Source: Spirochaetia bacterium
Lineage (GTDB): Bacteria; Spirochaetota; Spirochaetia; Sphaerochaetales; Sphaerochaetaceae
Assembly (NCBI GenBank): GCA_009930325.1
Contig: RZYO01000004.1
Span: 1 to 62,702 of the forward strand
Direction: 5' to 3'
Length of the DNA: 62,702 bases
Made by a program: the position numbers and the translations under genes. The notes beneath the pieces were generated by a model, which was given only the letters and a program-made list of their open reading frames with translations, was not told the DNA's origin and made no database searches. Every line of letters begins with the position of its first letter. The stretch's first letter is position 1. Below are positions 1 through 7,222 of this stretch, in pieces.

Positions 1-127
1 TAAAACAATAACACTTTCTATCTAATAAAAAGATAGTTTTCTCTCTTATTGGACAAAGTCGCTTTCAACTTACTTGGACATTATCACTTCCTTTTAAGAG
101 AAAAAATAATTATTTTTCTTTTTTCTA
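1..127. other. Left-edge non-coding stretch, possible IS remnant
   Basis: No convincing gene is visible here. A short AT-only hairpin (arms at 18-23 and 31-36) is followed by TTTT and could be a weak terminator for something left of the window. The block at 51-95 carries two TTGGACA motifs; the second, with its flank, resembles the sequence beside the transposase at the right edge of the window, so this may be an eroded insertion-sequence end. That reading is tentative. Confidence 0.3.
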
Positions 128-156
128 TTGACAGCTTAGCTCATCTTTTGTATATT
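128..156 (+). promoter_or_regulatory. Sigma70 promoter of the tRNA-Thr pair
   Basis: A perfect -35 box TTGACA (128-133) and a -10 box TATATT (151-156) are separated by 17 bases. The predicted start, near 163, lies a few bases before the first tRNA at 168. This is one of the best consensus promoters in the window, as expected for a stable-RNA gene. Confidence 0.8.
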
Positions 157-167
157 CCCAATTGTTC

Positions 168-241
168 GCCACCTTAGCTCAGCTGGCCAGAGCACGTGAT
201 TTGTAATCTCGGGGTCGTCAGTTCGAATCTGACAGGTGGCT
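168..241 (+). tRNA. tRNA-Thr (anticodon TGT), copy 1
   Basis: The 74-nt sequence folds into a full cloverleaf: acceptor stem GCCACCT/AGGTGGC, D arm GCTC/GAGC, anticodon loop TTTGTAA with TGT at its centre, variable loop GGGTC, T stem GTCAG/CTGAC with loop TTCGAAT, and discriminator T. The anticodon stem CGTGA/TCTCG has one U-U mismatch at its middle pair. The 3' CCA is not encoded, since the next bases are GATT, so a CCA-adding enzyme is required. Confidence 0.95.
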
Positions 242-264
242 GATTATTATTATTTTTATTTTTT

Positions 265-338
265 GCCACCTTAGCTCAGCTGGCCAGAGCACGTGATTTG
301 TAATCTCGGGGTCGTCAGTTCGAATCTGACAGGTGGCT
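265..338 (+). tRNA. tRNA-Thr (anticodon TGT), copy 2
   Basis: This is an exact copy of the tRNA at 168-241, 23 AT-only bases downstream and probably on the same transcript from the promoter at 128-156. It again lacks an encoded CCA. A T-rich run (338-355) follows directly and may serve as the transcription stop. The identity of the copies, including the U-U mismatch in the anticodon stem, points to recent duplication or continuing gene conversion. Confidence 0.95.
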
Positions 339-350
339 TTTTATTTTTTT

Positions 351-716
351 TTATTTCACTGCATATTCTTTTCTTAGGATTGCAGCTCTATTCAAATAAA
401 CATGTCTTAATGTATTTTTCTCTTTTTTACATAAAATCATTATCCTAATTACTTTTTTGAGCATATTATCTATTTCTGGTTCTTGAGAACAAAATAGTGG
501 AACATCACTACAAAAATTTGCATTTCTTAAGGAAGCTGCTGGATTTCTTGATTTTAGATCTGATGTAATTGTAAAATGAATATTAATTAAGTCTTCTTCA
601 ACTAAATTATTTAATTCTAATATCTTTTGAAACATTTCTTTAATGGCTATATCGATTTCTTCTATATTATCGTTTTCAACAGTTGTAGCACCTCTAAGTG
701 CACTAATTTCTTTCAT
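351..716 (-). CDS. aroH: Chorismate mutase, AroH type
   Basis: A 121-aa protein of the monofunctional AroH family, which converts chorismate to prephenate, the first step toward phenylalanine and tyrosine. Visible family features are the N-terminal LRGATTVE segment, the central IHFTITSDLKSRNPA stretch, VPLFCSQE, and the C-terminal RHVYL segment that carries active-site residues of the trimeric AroH fold. The length matches the family (about 120 aa). The gene is last in a leftward group after thiN (1068-1688) and a small membrane protein (727-1065), with 10 bases before it. It ends 12 bases from the tRNA pair, which is on the other strand. Another shikimate-pathway gene, aroB, lies at 45332-46408. 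Confidence 0.9.
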   Translation of the reverse strand: MKEISALRGATTVENDNIEEIDIAIKEMFQKILELNNLVEEDLINIHFTITSDLKSRNPAASLRNANFCSDVPLFCSQEPEIDNMLKKVIRIMILCKKEKNTLRHVYLNRAAILRKEYAVK

Positions 717-726
717 AACTACCTCT

Positions 727-1065
727 TTATATAAAAATTGATTCTCCTGCTATATTTACAACTAATGAATAGCTAATATCAAGTATTATTATAAAAATAA
801 TTCTAATTAAGTTGATAACAAATATTCTTGTAGGAAATATTCTATCTTGTAAAAAGATTGCAAGAGAATAAACTAAAATCCAAATTCCAAAAACCAAACA
901 AAATAATATTAGCATAGATAATACTTTCGATATAAAGAACATATAATCGCTATTTATATCATAAATCAATCCAAGATTATAATAAGTTAACAATCCAAAA
1001 CAAAGCCATATCATATACCAATGGACTCTATTCCCTAATTCTAGAACTCTTCTTGATTCAAGCAT
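727..1065 (-). CDS. Small integral membrane protein, unknown
   Basis: A 112-aa protein that I do not recognise. It is nearly all hydrophobic: about three membrane segments can be seen, at roughly residues 16-35, 44-72 and 83-107, the last followed only by a short tail. There are no conserved catalytic or metal-binding motifs. It sits 2 bases after thiN and 10 bases before aroH on the same strand, so it is probably co-transcribed with them, but this context does not reveal a role. A carrier for a small metabolite is conceivable but unsupported. Confidence 0.6.
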   Translation of the reverse strand: MLESRRVLELGNRVHWYMIWLCFGLLTYYNLGLIYDINSDYMFFISKVLSMLILFCLVFGIWILVYSLAIFLQDRIFPTRIFVINLIRIIFIIILDISYSLVVNIAGESIFI

Positions 1066-1067
1066 AA

Positions 1068-1688
1068 CTACTCTTCCCTAGGCGATAAAAATGAAACAAA
1101 TACGCTACCTAATGTACAATTAACTATTAGCTTTCCACTGTTAGCTTCATTAGAAAGTGAGAAATGATTACTAGTAACAATGAATTCGTTTAATTCCCAT
1201 TTTAACCCAATTGTTGATACATTTGCTTTTGAGCCGATTATTGAATTAAATACACTAACAGTTTCTCCAACACTAGTTTTAAATTCTTTCTTATCTTTAA
1301 CTAAATATAAAGAATCTTTTCTTGTTAACCAACAAAGTGGAGGTTCGTAATTTTTAAAAATGCCCCATATACCAAGAAGATGGTCCATTCTACCTTCACC
1401 ACCACCTAATAAAATATATTCATCACAGCCTTGGTCTTTAGCATAAGCGATTGCTAATTCTGTATCAGAAAAATCTTTATCCTTATCGTAGCGTTGATAT
1501 TTAATATTGTTAAGCAATTCTACTTTTTTTAAAGAATCAAAATCTCCAATTGCAATATCACAATCCAAACCCAAGATTTCAACAATTTCTAAGCCTCCAT
1601 CTGCTGCAATAATCAAATCCGATTCTTTTACAAAATTAGCAGGTAGAGATAATGGTGCATTACCATTAGTTACAACAATTGCTCTCAT
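1068..1688 (-). CDS. thiN: Thiamine pyrophosphokinase
   Basis: A 206-aa thiamine pyrophosphokinase, which transfers pyrophosphate from ATP to thiamine to make the cofactor ThDP. The N-terminal catalytic domain shows IIAADGG (about residues 26-32), the acidic signature IGDFDSLKK (about 47-55), KDKDFSDTELAIAYA, and LLGGGEGRMDHLLG, all typical of the family. The C-terminal part is the beta-rich thiamine-binding half. It heads a leftward group with the small membrane protein and aroH. No TPP riboswitch can be seen upstream, so control by thiamine at the RNA level is not evident. The presence of this enzyme without biosynthetic thi genes nearby fits thiamine salvage. Confidence 0.9.
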   Translation of the reverse strand: MRAIVVTNGNAPLSLPANFVKESDLIIAADGGLEIVEILGLDCDIAIGDFDSLKKVELLNNIKYQRYDKDKDFSDTELAIAYAKDQGCDEYILLGGGEGRMDHLLGIWGIFKNYEPPLCWLTRKDSLYLVKDKKEFKTSVGETVSVFNSIIGSKANVSTIGLKWELNEFIVTSNHFSLSNEANSGKLIVNCTLGSVFVSFLSPREE

Positions 1689-1983
1689 TTTCTTTTCCTT
1701 TATTTGGTTTTATTACCCTTCTATCTTTATAATAAAATATTTTTATCTATTTATAAACTCTAATATCAATAAAATAAAATAATATTTATTTTAAAAATAA
1801 AATAATATATTTTTTTTATATATTTTGTATTTTATTTAATTAAATTTTAAATATTTGTTAATTTATTCATAATTTATTGAAGTATAATACAAAAAAAATA
1901 ATTTTAATAAAAAATAATAGTTGTCAAATTATATTATGTAATGTACTATAAATTTATAAAAATTATAAAGAGAGGATATTTTT
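1689..1983. other. AT-only intergenic region between divergent genes
   Basis: About 295 bases of almost pure A/T, with runs of T and A, between thiN (leftward) and the DUF1015 gene (rightward). The right end holds the promoter given separately at 1921-1949. I see no ORF, riboswitch or RNA gene. The long A/T tracts are likely intrinsically curved. Confidence 0.6.
1921..1949 (+). promoter_or_regulatory. Sigma70 promoter of the DUF1015 gene
   Basis: TTGTCA (1921-1926) and TACTAT (1944-1949) are separated by 17 bases. The ribosome-binding site AGAGAGG follows at 1969-1975, eight bases before the ATG at 1984. Confidence 0.65.
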
Positions 1984-3294
1984 ATGTCGTCAGTTAAAAA
2001 TCGATTAAGTGCACTTGCACTTAATCCAGCAGATATTATGGTTCCCAAAAAAGGTGTTGATTTAAAGAAATGGGCTGTTGTTGCCTGTGATCAATATACT
2101 TCTGATCGAGATTATTGGAAAAGAGTCGAGAATTATGTAGAAAATAGTCCAAGTACTCTAAAATTAATTTTCCCTGAAGCATATCTTGAAGATGGAAATG
2201 AAGAAGAAGTAATTGATAGTATTAACTCAACAATGAAAAAATATGTTGAGGATGGAATATTTGATACTTATAAAGATTGTTTCTTTTTAGTAAAAAGATC
2301 TGTTGGAAAAAGTCATAGATGGGGGTTAATTGGTACTCTAGATTTGGAATCTTATGATTTTAGTGTAGATTCTACTTCATTAATTAGAGCAACTGAAGGT
2401 ACAATTTTGTCAAGAATTCCACCTAGAAAAAAAATTAGAGAAAATGCTCCTTTAGAATTACCACATATAATGGTATTAATTAATGATGAAAAACGAACTT
2501 TAATTGAACCTTTTACAAATCAATTAGATAAACTGACAAAAGTTTATGACACTCAATTAATGGAAAATGGTGGACAATTAGAGGGTTATTTAATAAATAG
2601 TGAAGAGTCCTTTATGCAAATTGCTTCAGCATTGGAAGCTTTATATAATAATCTAGATAAAAAGAATCCTCTTTTATTTGCTATGGGTGATGGTAACCAT
2701 TCTTTAGCAACTGCAAAAAGTTGTTGGGAAGATATAAAACAAGGGCTTTCAGACGAGGAGATTAAAAATCATCCAGCAAGATTTGCTTTAGTTGAAATAG
2801 AAAATATTCATGATGAAGGATTAGAGTTTGAACCAATTCATCGTGTTTTATTTAATTTAGAAAAAAGTACTTTTGATCAATTATTAAGTAATCATTGTAG
2901 TAGTTATGAAATAACAGAATTTAAGTCAAATGATGAATTGAAACAAGCTATTGAAGAAATAGAAGGTCAAACTTTTGGTTTAGCTACTAAAAAAGATGGT
3001 TTGTTGCTTTATAAATTAAATACTCCGGATGCAGCAATTTCTGCAGGAACTATTCAATTAATTTTGGATGAAATTATTGATAAAAATCTTTGCGCTTTGG
3101 ATTATATTCATGGATTTAAAGATACTGTTGATTTAGGAAGAAAAGATAATAATATTGCTTTATTAATGCCAGATGTATCAAAACATACTTTCTTTGATGC
3201 TATAATTAAAGATAAAGCCTTACCAAGAAAAACTTTCTCAATGGGTGAAGCTCATGAAAAACGTTATTATATGGAAGCAAGAGCTTTAAACTAA
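1984..3294 (+). CDS. DUF1015 family protein
   Basis: A 436-aa soluble protein of the DUF1015 family, common in spirochaetes and other anaerobes. The family signature MGDGNHSLATAK is clear around residues 234-245, and the N-terminal VPKKGVDLKKWAVVACDQYT segment is also typical. The exact reaction is not something I can assign from sequence. The gene has its own promoter, a good ribosome-binding site, and a strong terminator (3331-3390) downstream. It stands alone between leftward genes, so it is probably monocistronic and its neighbours give no functional hint. Confidence 0.8.
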   Translation: MSSVKNRLSALALNPADIMVPKKGVDLKKWAVVACDQYTSDRDYWKRVENYVENSPSTLKLIFPEAYLEDGNEEEVIDSINSTMKKYVEDGIFDTYKDCFFLVKRSVGKSHRWGLIGTLDLESYDFSVDSTSLIRATEGTILSRIPPRKKIRENAPLELPHIMVLINDEKRTLIEPFTNQLDKLTKVYDTQLMENGGQLEGYLINSEESFMQIASALEALYNNLDKKNPLLFAMGDGNHSLATAKSCWEDIKQGLSDEEIKNHPARFALVEIENIHDEGLEFEPIHRVLFNLEKSTFDQLLSNHCSSYEITEFKSNDELKQAIEEIEGQTFGLATKKDGLLLYKLNTPDAAISAGTIQLILDEIIDKNLCALDYIHGFKDTVDLGRKDNNIALLMPDVSKHTFFDAIIKDKALPRKTFSMGEAHEKRYYMEARALN

Positions 3295-3330
3295 ACTATT
3301 CTAGTAATTAATTTTTCAAAAAAATTATAA

Positions 3331-3390
3331 AAAAACCCTTTTAATGATTTTTTAATTTTTGTTAATAATCTATTAAAGGGGTTTTTTGTT
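3331..3390. terminator. Bidirectional terminator
   Basis: The arm AAAAACCCTTTTAAT (3331-3345) pairs with ATTAAAGGGGTTTTT (3372-3386) with one G-U pair. Flanking A and T runs on the two sides supply a U-tract in both directions. It lies between the convergent DUF1015 gene (+) and tsaC (-). Confidence 0.8.
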
Positions 3391-3397
3391 CAAAATA

Positions 3398-3973
3398 CTA
3401 TTTGAGCAATTCTTCTGGCACTTTGTATTTTCCTTGTCTAATTATTTCATAAGGTCTTTTACTTGCATTAATTAAAGTGGAAGGTATTGTTCCTTGCATT
3501 TCACTATCAACTATAAAAGCAGGTACTCTTTCCTTATAATTTAATATAATATCCATAATATTTGTTAAAGAAGCTTGGCCACTTTCATTTACACTCGTTG
3601 AATAAATGGGTGTTCCAAGTTTTTCAAGTAGTGCTTGTAAAAAAGGGTCTGAGGGTACTCTAACAGCTAATGTCCCTCCTTCTCTTTTATTTAATACTAC
3701 AGTAAGGGGACAAGGCCATAAATTTAATATATCTTGGGGAACCTCGCATATATCTTGAGCTTGCTTTAGTGTTGCTAAGATTAAAAAGGGTTTTGTTTCT
3801 TTCCTATTTTTAATATTTCTTAAAGTTTCTTCTGCTTCACCCATTTTAGCGCATAGTCCGTAAATTGTATCACATGGTAATACTATTACTTTATTTTCAT
3901 TTAATAATTGAATTGTTTTTTCAAAGGTTTCTTCATGTTCTAAATATAATACTTCAGATCTTTCGTCAATCAT
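3398..3973 (-). CDS. tsaC: Threonylcarbamoyl-AMP synthase (TsaC/YrdC family)
   Basis: A 191-aa member of the TsaC/YrdC/Sua5 family, which makes threonylcarbamoyl-AMP from threonine, bicarbonate and ATP for the t6A modification of tRNAs reading ANN codons. Visible are LPCDTIYGL (about residues 32-40), the IKNRKETKPF substrate-binding segment, PCPLTVVL, LAVRVPSD and STSVNESG (about 125-132). It is the short form without the C-terminal Sua5 domain. The ribosome-binding site GGAGAG precedes the ATG. The start lies 3 bases after the stop of the FtsB-like gene, so the two are probably co-transcribed. The tRNA-Thr genes at 168-338 read ACA codons and would be natural t6A substrates. Confidence 0.9.
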   Translation of the reverse strand: MIDERSEVLYLEHEETFEKTIQLLNENKVIVLPCDTIYGLCAKMGEAEETLRNIKNRKETKPFLILATLKQAQDICEVPQDILNLWPCPLTVVLNKREGGTLAVRVPSDPFLQALLEKLGTPIYSTSVNESGQASLTNIMDIILNYKERVPAFIVDSEMQGTIPSTLINASKRPYEIIRQGKYKVPEELLK

Positions 3974-3976
3974 TTA

Positions 3977-4432
3977 TTATTCTCTCCGTTTGTTTGATAT
4001 TAATAAATAACAAAGAGAAATTGCAATACCAATTGGTATTGCTAATAAAAAAAATTGATAGTTTTTCCAATTAGAAAATCTAGTTTTTTTTAATACAGCA
4101 TTTTTAGGTATTTCAGGATTATAATTATGATTTATTTCATAATTAATATTATTATCAATATAATTTACTTTATCGCCAGTATTGACATAACCTAACTCAA
4201 AAGCTAAGTCTAAAACTTGTTCTTGATTTTGTAATTGTTCAATTTCTGTTGTTAAATTTTCTATTTTTGTCTCTAATTGTAAATTCTGTTTTTTTTCTTC
4301 AATATTATTGCTTTTAAAATTCATATAATGTATAATTGATATGTCAGAAGCTACAGATAATAAAATTATATATGAAATTAAAGTACTTATTATAAATATT
4401 TGAAAAAATTTCATTGTCACGAGTCTATCCAT
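3977..4432 (-). CDS. FtsB/DivIC-like septum-formation protein
   Basis: A protein of up to 151 aa. One N-terminal membrane segment (about residues 10-30) is followed by a coiled coil (about 40-72, with the heptad-like KIENLTTEIEQLQNQ), then AFELGYVNTGDKVNYI. That segment resembles the conserved motif after the coiled coil of FtsB/DivIC division proteins. A second membrane segment near the C-terminus (about 125-146) is unusual for the family. The start is uncertain: the ATG at 4432 has no good ribosome-binding site, and an in-frame ATG at 4414 is an alternative. It is transcribed leftward into tsaC from a promoter at 4447-4475. The FtsB-like assignment is inference from domain order and the short motif. 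Confidence 0.6.
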   Translation of the reverse strand: MDRLVTMKFFQIFIISTLISYIILLSVASDISIIHYMNFKSNNIEEKKQNLQLETKIENLTTEIEQLQNQEQVLDLAFELGYVNTGDKVNYIDNNINYEINHNYNPEIPKNAVLKKTRFSNWKNYQFFLLAIPIGIAISLCYLLISNKRRE

Positions 4433-4443
4433 CCTATATAATA
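4415..4443 (+). promoter_or_regulatory. Promoter of the helical-repeat protein gene
   Basis: TTGTCA (4415-4420) and TATATA (4438-4443) are separated by 17 bases, with TATAAT also readable at 4440-4445. The box overlaps the start of the leftward FtsB-like gene and faces the promoter at 4447-4475, so the two promoters lie almost back to back. Confidence 0.6.
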
Positions 4444-4446
4444 AAG

Positions 4447-4475
4447 ATGATAATACTTGCTATTATTATTGTAAA
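4447..4475 (-). promoter_or_regulatory. Promoter of the FtsB-like/tsaC pair
   Basis: On the minus strand, TTTACA (4475-4470) and TATCAT (4452-4447) are separated by 17 bases. It directs transcription leftward over 4432-3398. Confidence 0.55.
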
Positions 4476-4494
4476 GTCTCAGGTGGAGGTTATA

Positions 4495-6093
4495 ATGTCA
4501 AAACGAACAAGCTATGCTAGGAATATATTTTTTTCAATTGTTGTTTCTTTAGTTATATTATTAGCTTTAGGGTTTTTATCGGTAAAATATTTAGTTCCTA
4601 TATATGATTTACAATCTCAAGATATATATAAATTTTTAATTTACTTACTACCAGTTATTATAGGGTTAGCTTTAATTGAAATTGGCTCTATTATTTCAAC
4701 AAAAAATAGCATAGATAATGAAGATAATGAAGATTTACTACCAAAAAATAGTTATGACTCTCCTCTTTTTAATACTATAAATGATGATCCTCTCGAAAAA
4801 AGAGGTTTTAGTAATTATTCAAATTACAATACTCTCGATAATTTGAATTTACCATTTGATTCTGAAGTACTTCAAAAATTAAAAAATTATAAAAATTGTG
4901 AAATCATTAATATTTTGAAAGACTATGAGTTAGGTAAGAATAATAATCAACTTTCATCTCCTTTTGATGAAGAAACTACTGAAAAACTTTTTTCTTTATC
5001 AAAAGACAACGTATTAAAAGCTATCTCTTGGATTGACCAGGGATCCCCAGTGGTAAATGAAAAAGCAATTGTTTTATCGAATTTAACTGATCAAACAGTA
5101 GCTGAAATATCTAAATTATCACAACGTGAAGCTGAATTTGCATTAGATTGGGTTAAAAAAGGCCCTAAGTATATAAATTTAGAAAATCTTAATGAAAGTA
5201 ATAAATATGCCGTATCACAATTAAATAATGATGATGTTTCTAAAGCATTAGCTTGGATTAATTTAGGTTGCCCCGAAGCAAGAGATCCTAAAGCTGTTGT
5301 ATATGACAATTTAGATAAAGATACTTTAGAAAGACTTAAAGAATACAATAGTATTCAAGTAAATGTTGGTCTTGATTATATTGATGAAGGTGCTCCAGAT
5401 GTTGAAGATCCTAAGGCTGTAATTTTACCTAATATTAGTGAAGCAACTATTGATAGATTATTGAAATTTAGTGATTTTGAAATTAATAAAGGTTTGAATT
5501 CTTTAGATAATGAATTTATTGATAACTTAGACCAAACAACAATGAAAAGATTAAATTCATATACTCCTGATCAAATTAATTCAGGCTTAGATTTTGTAGA
5601 TAATGGTCAACCTTCAATTGAAGAGCCACTACCTTTTGATGAAATTACTAATTTAGCTATAAGAAATTTTTCTATTGATGAAGCTAGAGATGCAATTAAC
5701 TATATATCAAATTCTAAAGAATTAAATCTTGGTGATTTATCAAATAATTTAGAAGATTTTTTAAATTCTGAATTAAAAGATAACTTAAATGAGAATTTTA
5801 ATTTTGATATTACTCTTGTATTATTTGATAAAGACAAAATTTTAGAACAATCAATAAAAAATAGTTTGTTTTCTCAATTGCCTTCTTATACTTATTTATT
5901 TAAAACATCAAATGGTATTGATGCTATAATTTTCCCTTATGAAGGTAAAGTAAAAGCTAAAGATTATATTGATAATTTATTTAAGTCAGATATTAGTGAT
6001 ATTCCTCAGTGTAATGTTAAAATTAGTTATGCAGCACAAGAAAAGAGAAATATCCAAGCAAAAGATTTAATTTTAGAAGCTATGCAAAGTTAA
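4495..6093 (+). CDS. Membrane-anchored helical-repeat protein with GGDEF-like C-terminus
   Basis: A 532-aa protein not recognised as a named family. The start at 4495 is chosen because AGGTGGAGG (4481-4489) lies just before it; a longer in-frame ORF from 4414 would run through the promoter. Two membrane segments (about residues 11-33 and 45-68) are followed by a low-complexity acidic linker. Residues 119 to about 410 hold roughly eight repeats of 31-41 aa. The consensus is NL-x3-T-x2-RL, then an IN-x-GL-D-x-I-D-x-G-x-P stretch, often ending DPKAV. The last 95 residues (from about 437, FDITLVLFDKD) look like a degenerate diguanylate-cyclase-type alpha/beta domain without a GGDEF motif. Topology suggests cytoplasmic repeats anchored to the inner membrane. 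The gene is monocistronic, with a terminator at 6116-6168. Confidence 0.7.
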   Translation: MSKRTSYARNIFFSIVVSLVILLALGFLSVKYLVPIYDLQSQDIYKFLIYLLPVIIGLALIEIGSIISTKNSIDNEDNEDLLPKNSYDSPLFNTINDDPLEKRGFSNYSNYNTLDNLNLPFDSEVLQKLKNYKNCEIINILKDYELGKNNNQLSSPFDEETTEKLFSLSKDNVLKAISWIDQGSPVVNEKAIVLSNLTDQTVAEISKLSQREAEFALDWVKKGPKYINLENLNESNKYAVSQLNNDDVSKALAWINLGCPEARDPKAVVYDNLDKDTLERLKEYNSIQVNVGLDYIDEGAPDVEDPKAVILPNISEATIDRLLKFSDFEINKGLNSLDNEFIDNLDQTTMKRLNSYTPDQINSGLDFVDNGQPSIEEPLPFDEITNLAIRNFSIDEARDAINYISNSKELNLGDLSNNLEDFLNSELKDNLNENFNFDITLVLFDKDKILEQSIKNSLFSQLPSYTYLFKTSNGIDAIIFPYEGKVKAKDYIDNLFKSDISDIPQCNVKISYAAQEKRNIQAKDLILEAMQS

Positions 6094-6115
6094 ATACTTT
6101 ATGTTTTAAATAATT

Positions 6116-6168
6116 AAAGCTCATTTTTTATAATTTTCATTATTAAACTATGAGCTTTATTTTTTTTA
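6116..6168. terminator. Bidirectional terminator
   Basis: AAAGCTCAT (6116-6124) pairs perfectly with ATGAGCTTT (6150-6158), and ATTTTTTTT follows. It serves the repeat-protein gene (+) and closes the long leftward run ending with rnz (-). Confidence 0.75.
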
Positions 6169-6185
6169 TCGAACGTAAAATTTTT

Positions 6186-7181
6186 TTAATTATTTATCAT
6201 TTCAATTCTAATAGTATTTGAGTTATAATTATTTTTCTCTTTTGTAATTTGAATTGGTGCATCATCATTTGGAATTGAAAAAATCATTCTATCTTTTGTT
6301 AATATGGTTTTTTCAAAAATGTTTTTGGCTTGATATTTTAAAGCTTTCAATTCAAAATCATTGTATCTAGGACTATAATGCATTAGTGCTAATAATTTTA
6401 CATCTGCATCTTTAGCAATTTGAGCAGCTTGATTTACGCACATATGTTTTTTTTCTTTTGCAGTTTCTTCCATACCTGCTTCAAACATTCCTTCACATAA
6501 CAATAGATCAACTTTATTAACTTTATTAGCAATAGATTTTAAATACATTGTATCTGTAATATAAGCAAAAGATCTACCATTTCTATTTTCGCCCATTACC
6601 ATATCAGACGTAATTTCAATACCATCACTATTTACAACAGACTCCCCTCTTTGTAATCTTCCAAAATCAGGTCCAGCCTTAATTTTATACTCAATTGCTT
6701 TCTGAGGGAAAAATTCTCCAGGTCTGTCTTTTTCTCTCATAACATAGCCAAAACAGGGTTTTGTATGATTTAATTTTATTGCTTCAATAAAATATTCATC
6801 ATTATCAATTATTAAACCTTCTTTAACTTCTACAAAAATTATTTCATAATTAATATACATATCTAAAATTTTTCTTGAAGATTCTATATATTCTTTTAAT
6901 TTTTTAGGACCATAAATATACAAGGGTTCTTCTCTATCAACTTGTGATGAGAGCATAAGAATTCCTGGTAAACCAGTAACATGGTCTGCATGCATATGTG
7001 AAATAAAAATTTTGTTAATTTTTTTCCATTTTAGATTTAACATCTTTAAAGATACTTGCGTACCTTCACCACAATCAAAGAGAAATAATTCCCCTTTTCT
7101 TCTTATCATTGAACTAGTAAGAAATCTATTTGGTAATGGCATCATTCCACTAGTTCCTAATACAAATATTTCAAAATCCAT
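6186..7181 (-). CDS. rnz: Ribonuclease Z (metallo-beta-lactamase fold)
   Basis: A 331-aa RNase Z, which removes the 3' trailer of tRNA precursors lacking an encoded CCA. The zinc motif SHMHADH is at about residues 60-66. Other ligands appear in LNHTKPCFGYV (His), YITDTMY (Asp) and MHYSPRYN (His). The RNase Z-specific FGRLQRGESV segment is present. Length fits the short ElaC type. Both tRNA genes in this window lack CCA and would be natural substrates. No ribosome-binding site precedes the ATG. Instead a promoter with TATAAT ends 6 bases upstream (7188-7216), so the mRNA may be leaderless. It could also be read through from the lol genes upstream. Confidence 0.9.
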   Translation of the reverse strand: MDFEIFVLGTSGMMPLPNRFLTSSMIRRKGELFLFDCGEGTQVSLKMLNLKWKKINKIFISHMHADHVTGLPGILMLSSQVDREEPLYIYGPKKLKEYIESSRKILDMYINYEIIFVEVKEGLIIDNDEYFIEAIKLNHTKPCFGYVMREKDRPGEFFPQKAIEYKIKAGPDFGRLQRGESVVNSDGIEITSDMVMGENRNGRSFAYITDTMYLKSIANKVNKVDLLLCEGMFEAGMEETAKEKKHMCVNQAAQIAKDADVKLLALMHYSPRYNDFELKALKYQAKNIFEKTILTKDRMIFSIPNDDAPIQITKEKNNYNSNTIRIEMINN

Positions 7182-7187
7182 GATTGT

Positions 7188-7216
7188 ATTATAAAAAAAT
7201 TATCTAAAGTAAGCAA
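7188..7216 (-). promoter_or_regulatory. Promoter of rnz, apparently giving a leaderless mRNA
   Basis: On the minus strand, TTGCTT (7216-7211) and TATAAT (7193-7188) are separated by 17 bases. Only 6 bases separate the -10 box from the ATG at 7181, so transcription would start at or next to the start codon. Confidence 0.6.
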
Positions 7217-7222
7217 CAAGAT

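Noticed and set aside
1507-1782. A 91-codon plus-strand open frame overlapping the start of thiN
   Set aside because: It is antisense to the catalytic region of thiN and runs into AT-only intergenic sequence with no ribosome-binding site.
1689-1983. Possible TPP riboswitch upstream of thiN
   Set aside because: No CTGAGA-type thi-box core is present on either strand, and the region is nearly pure A/T.
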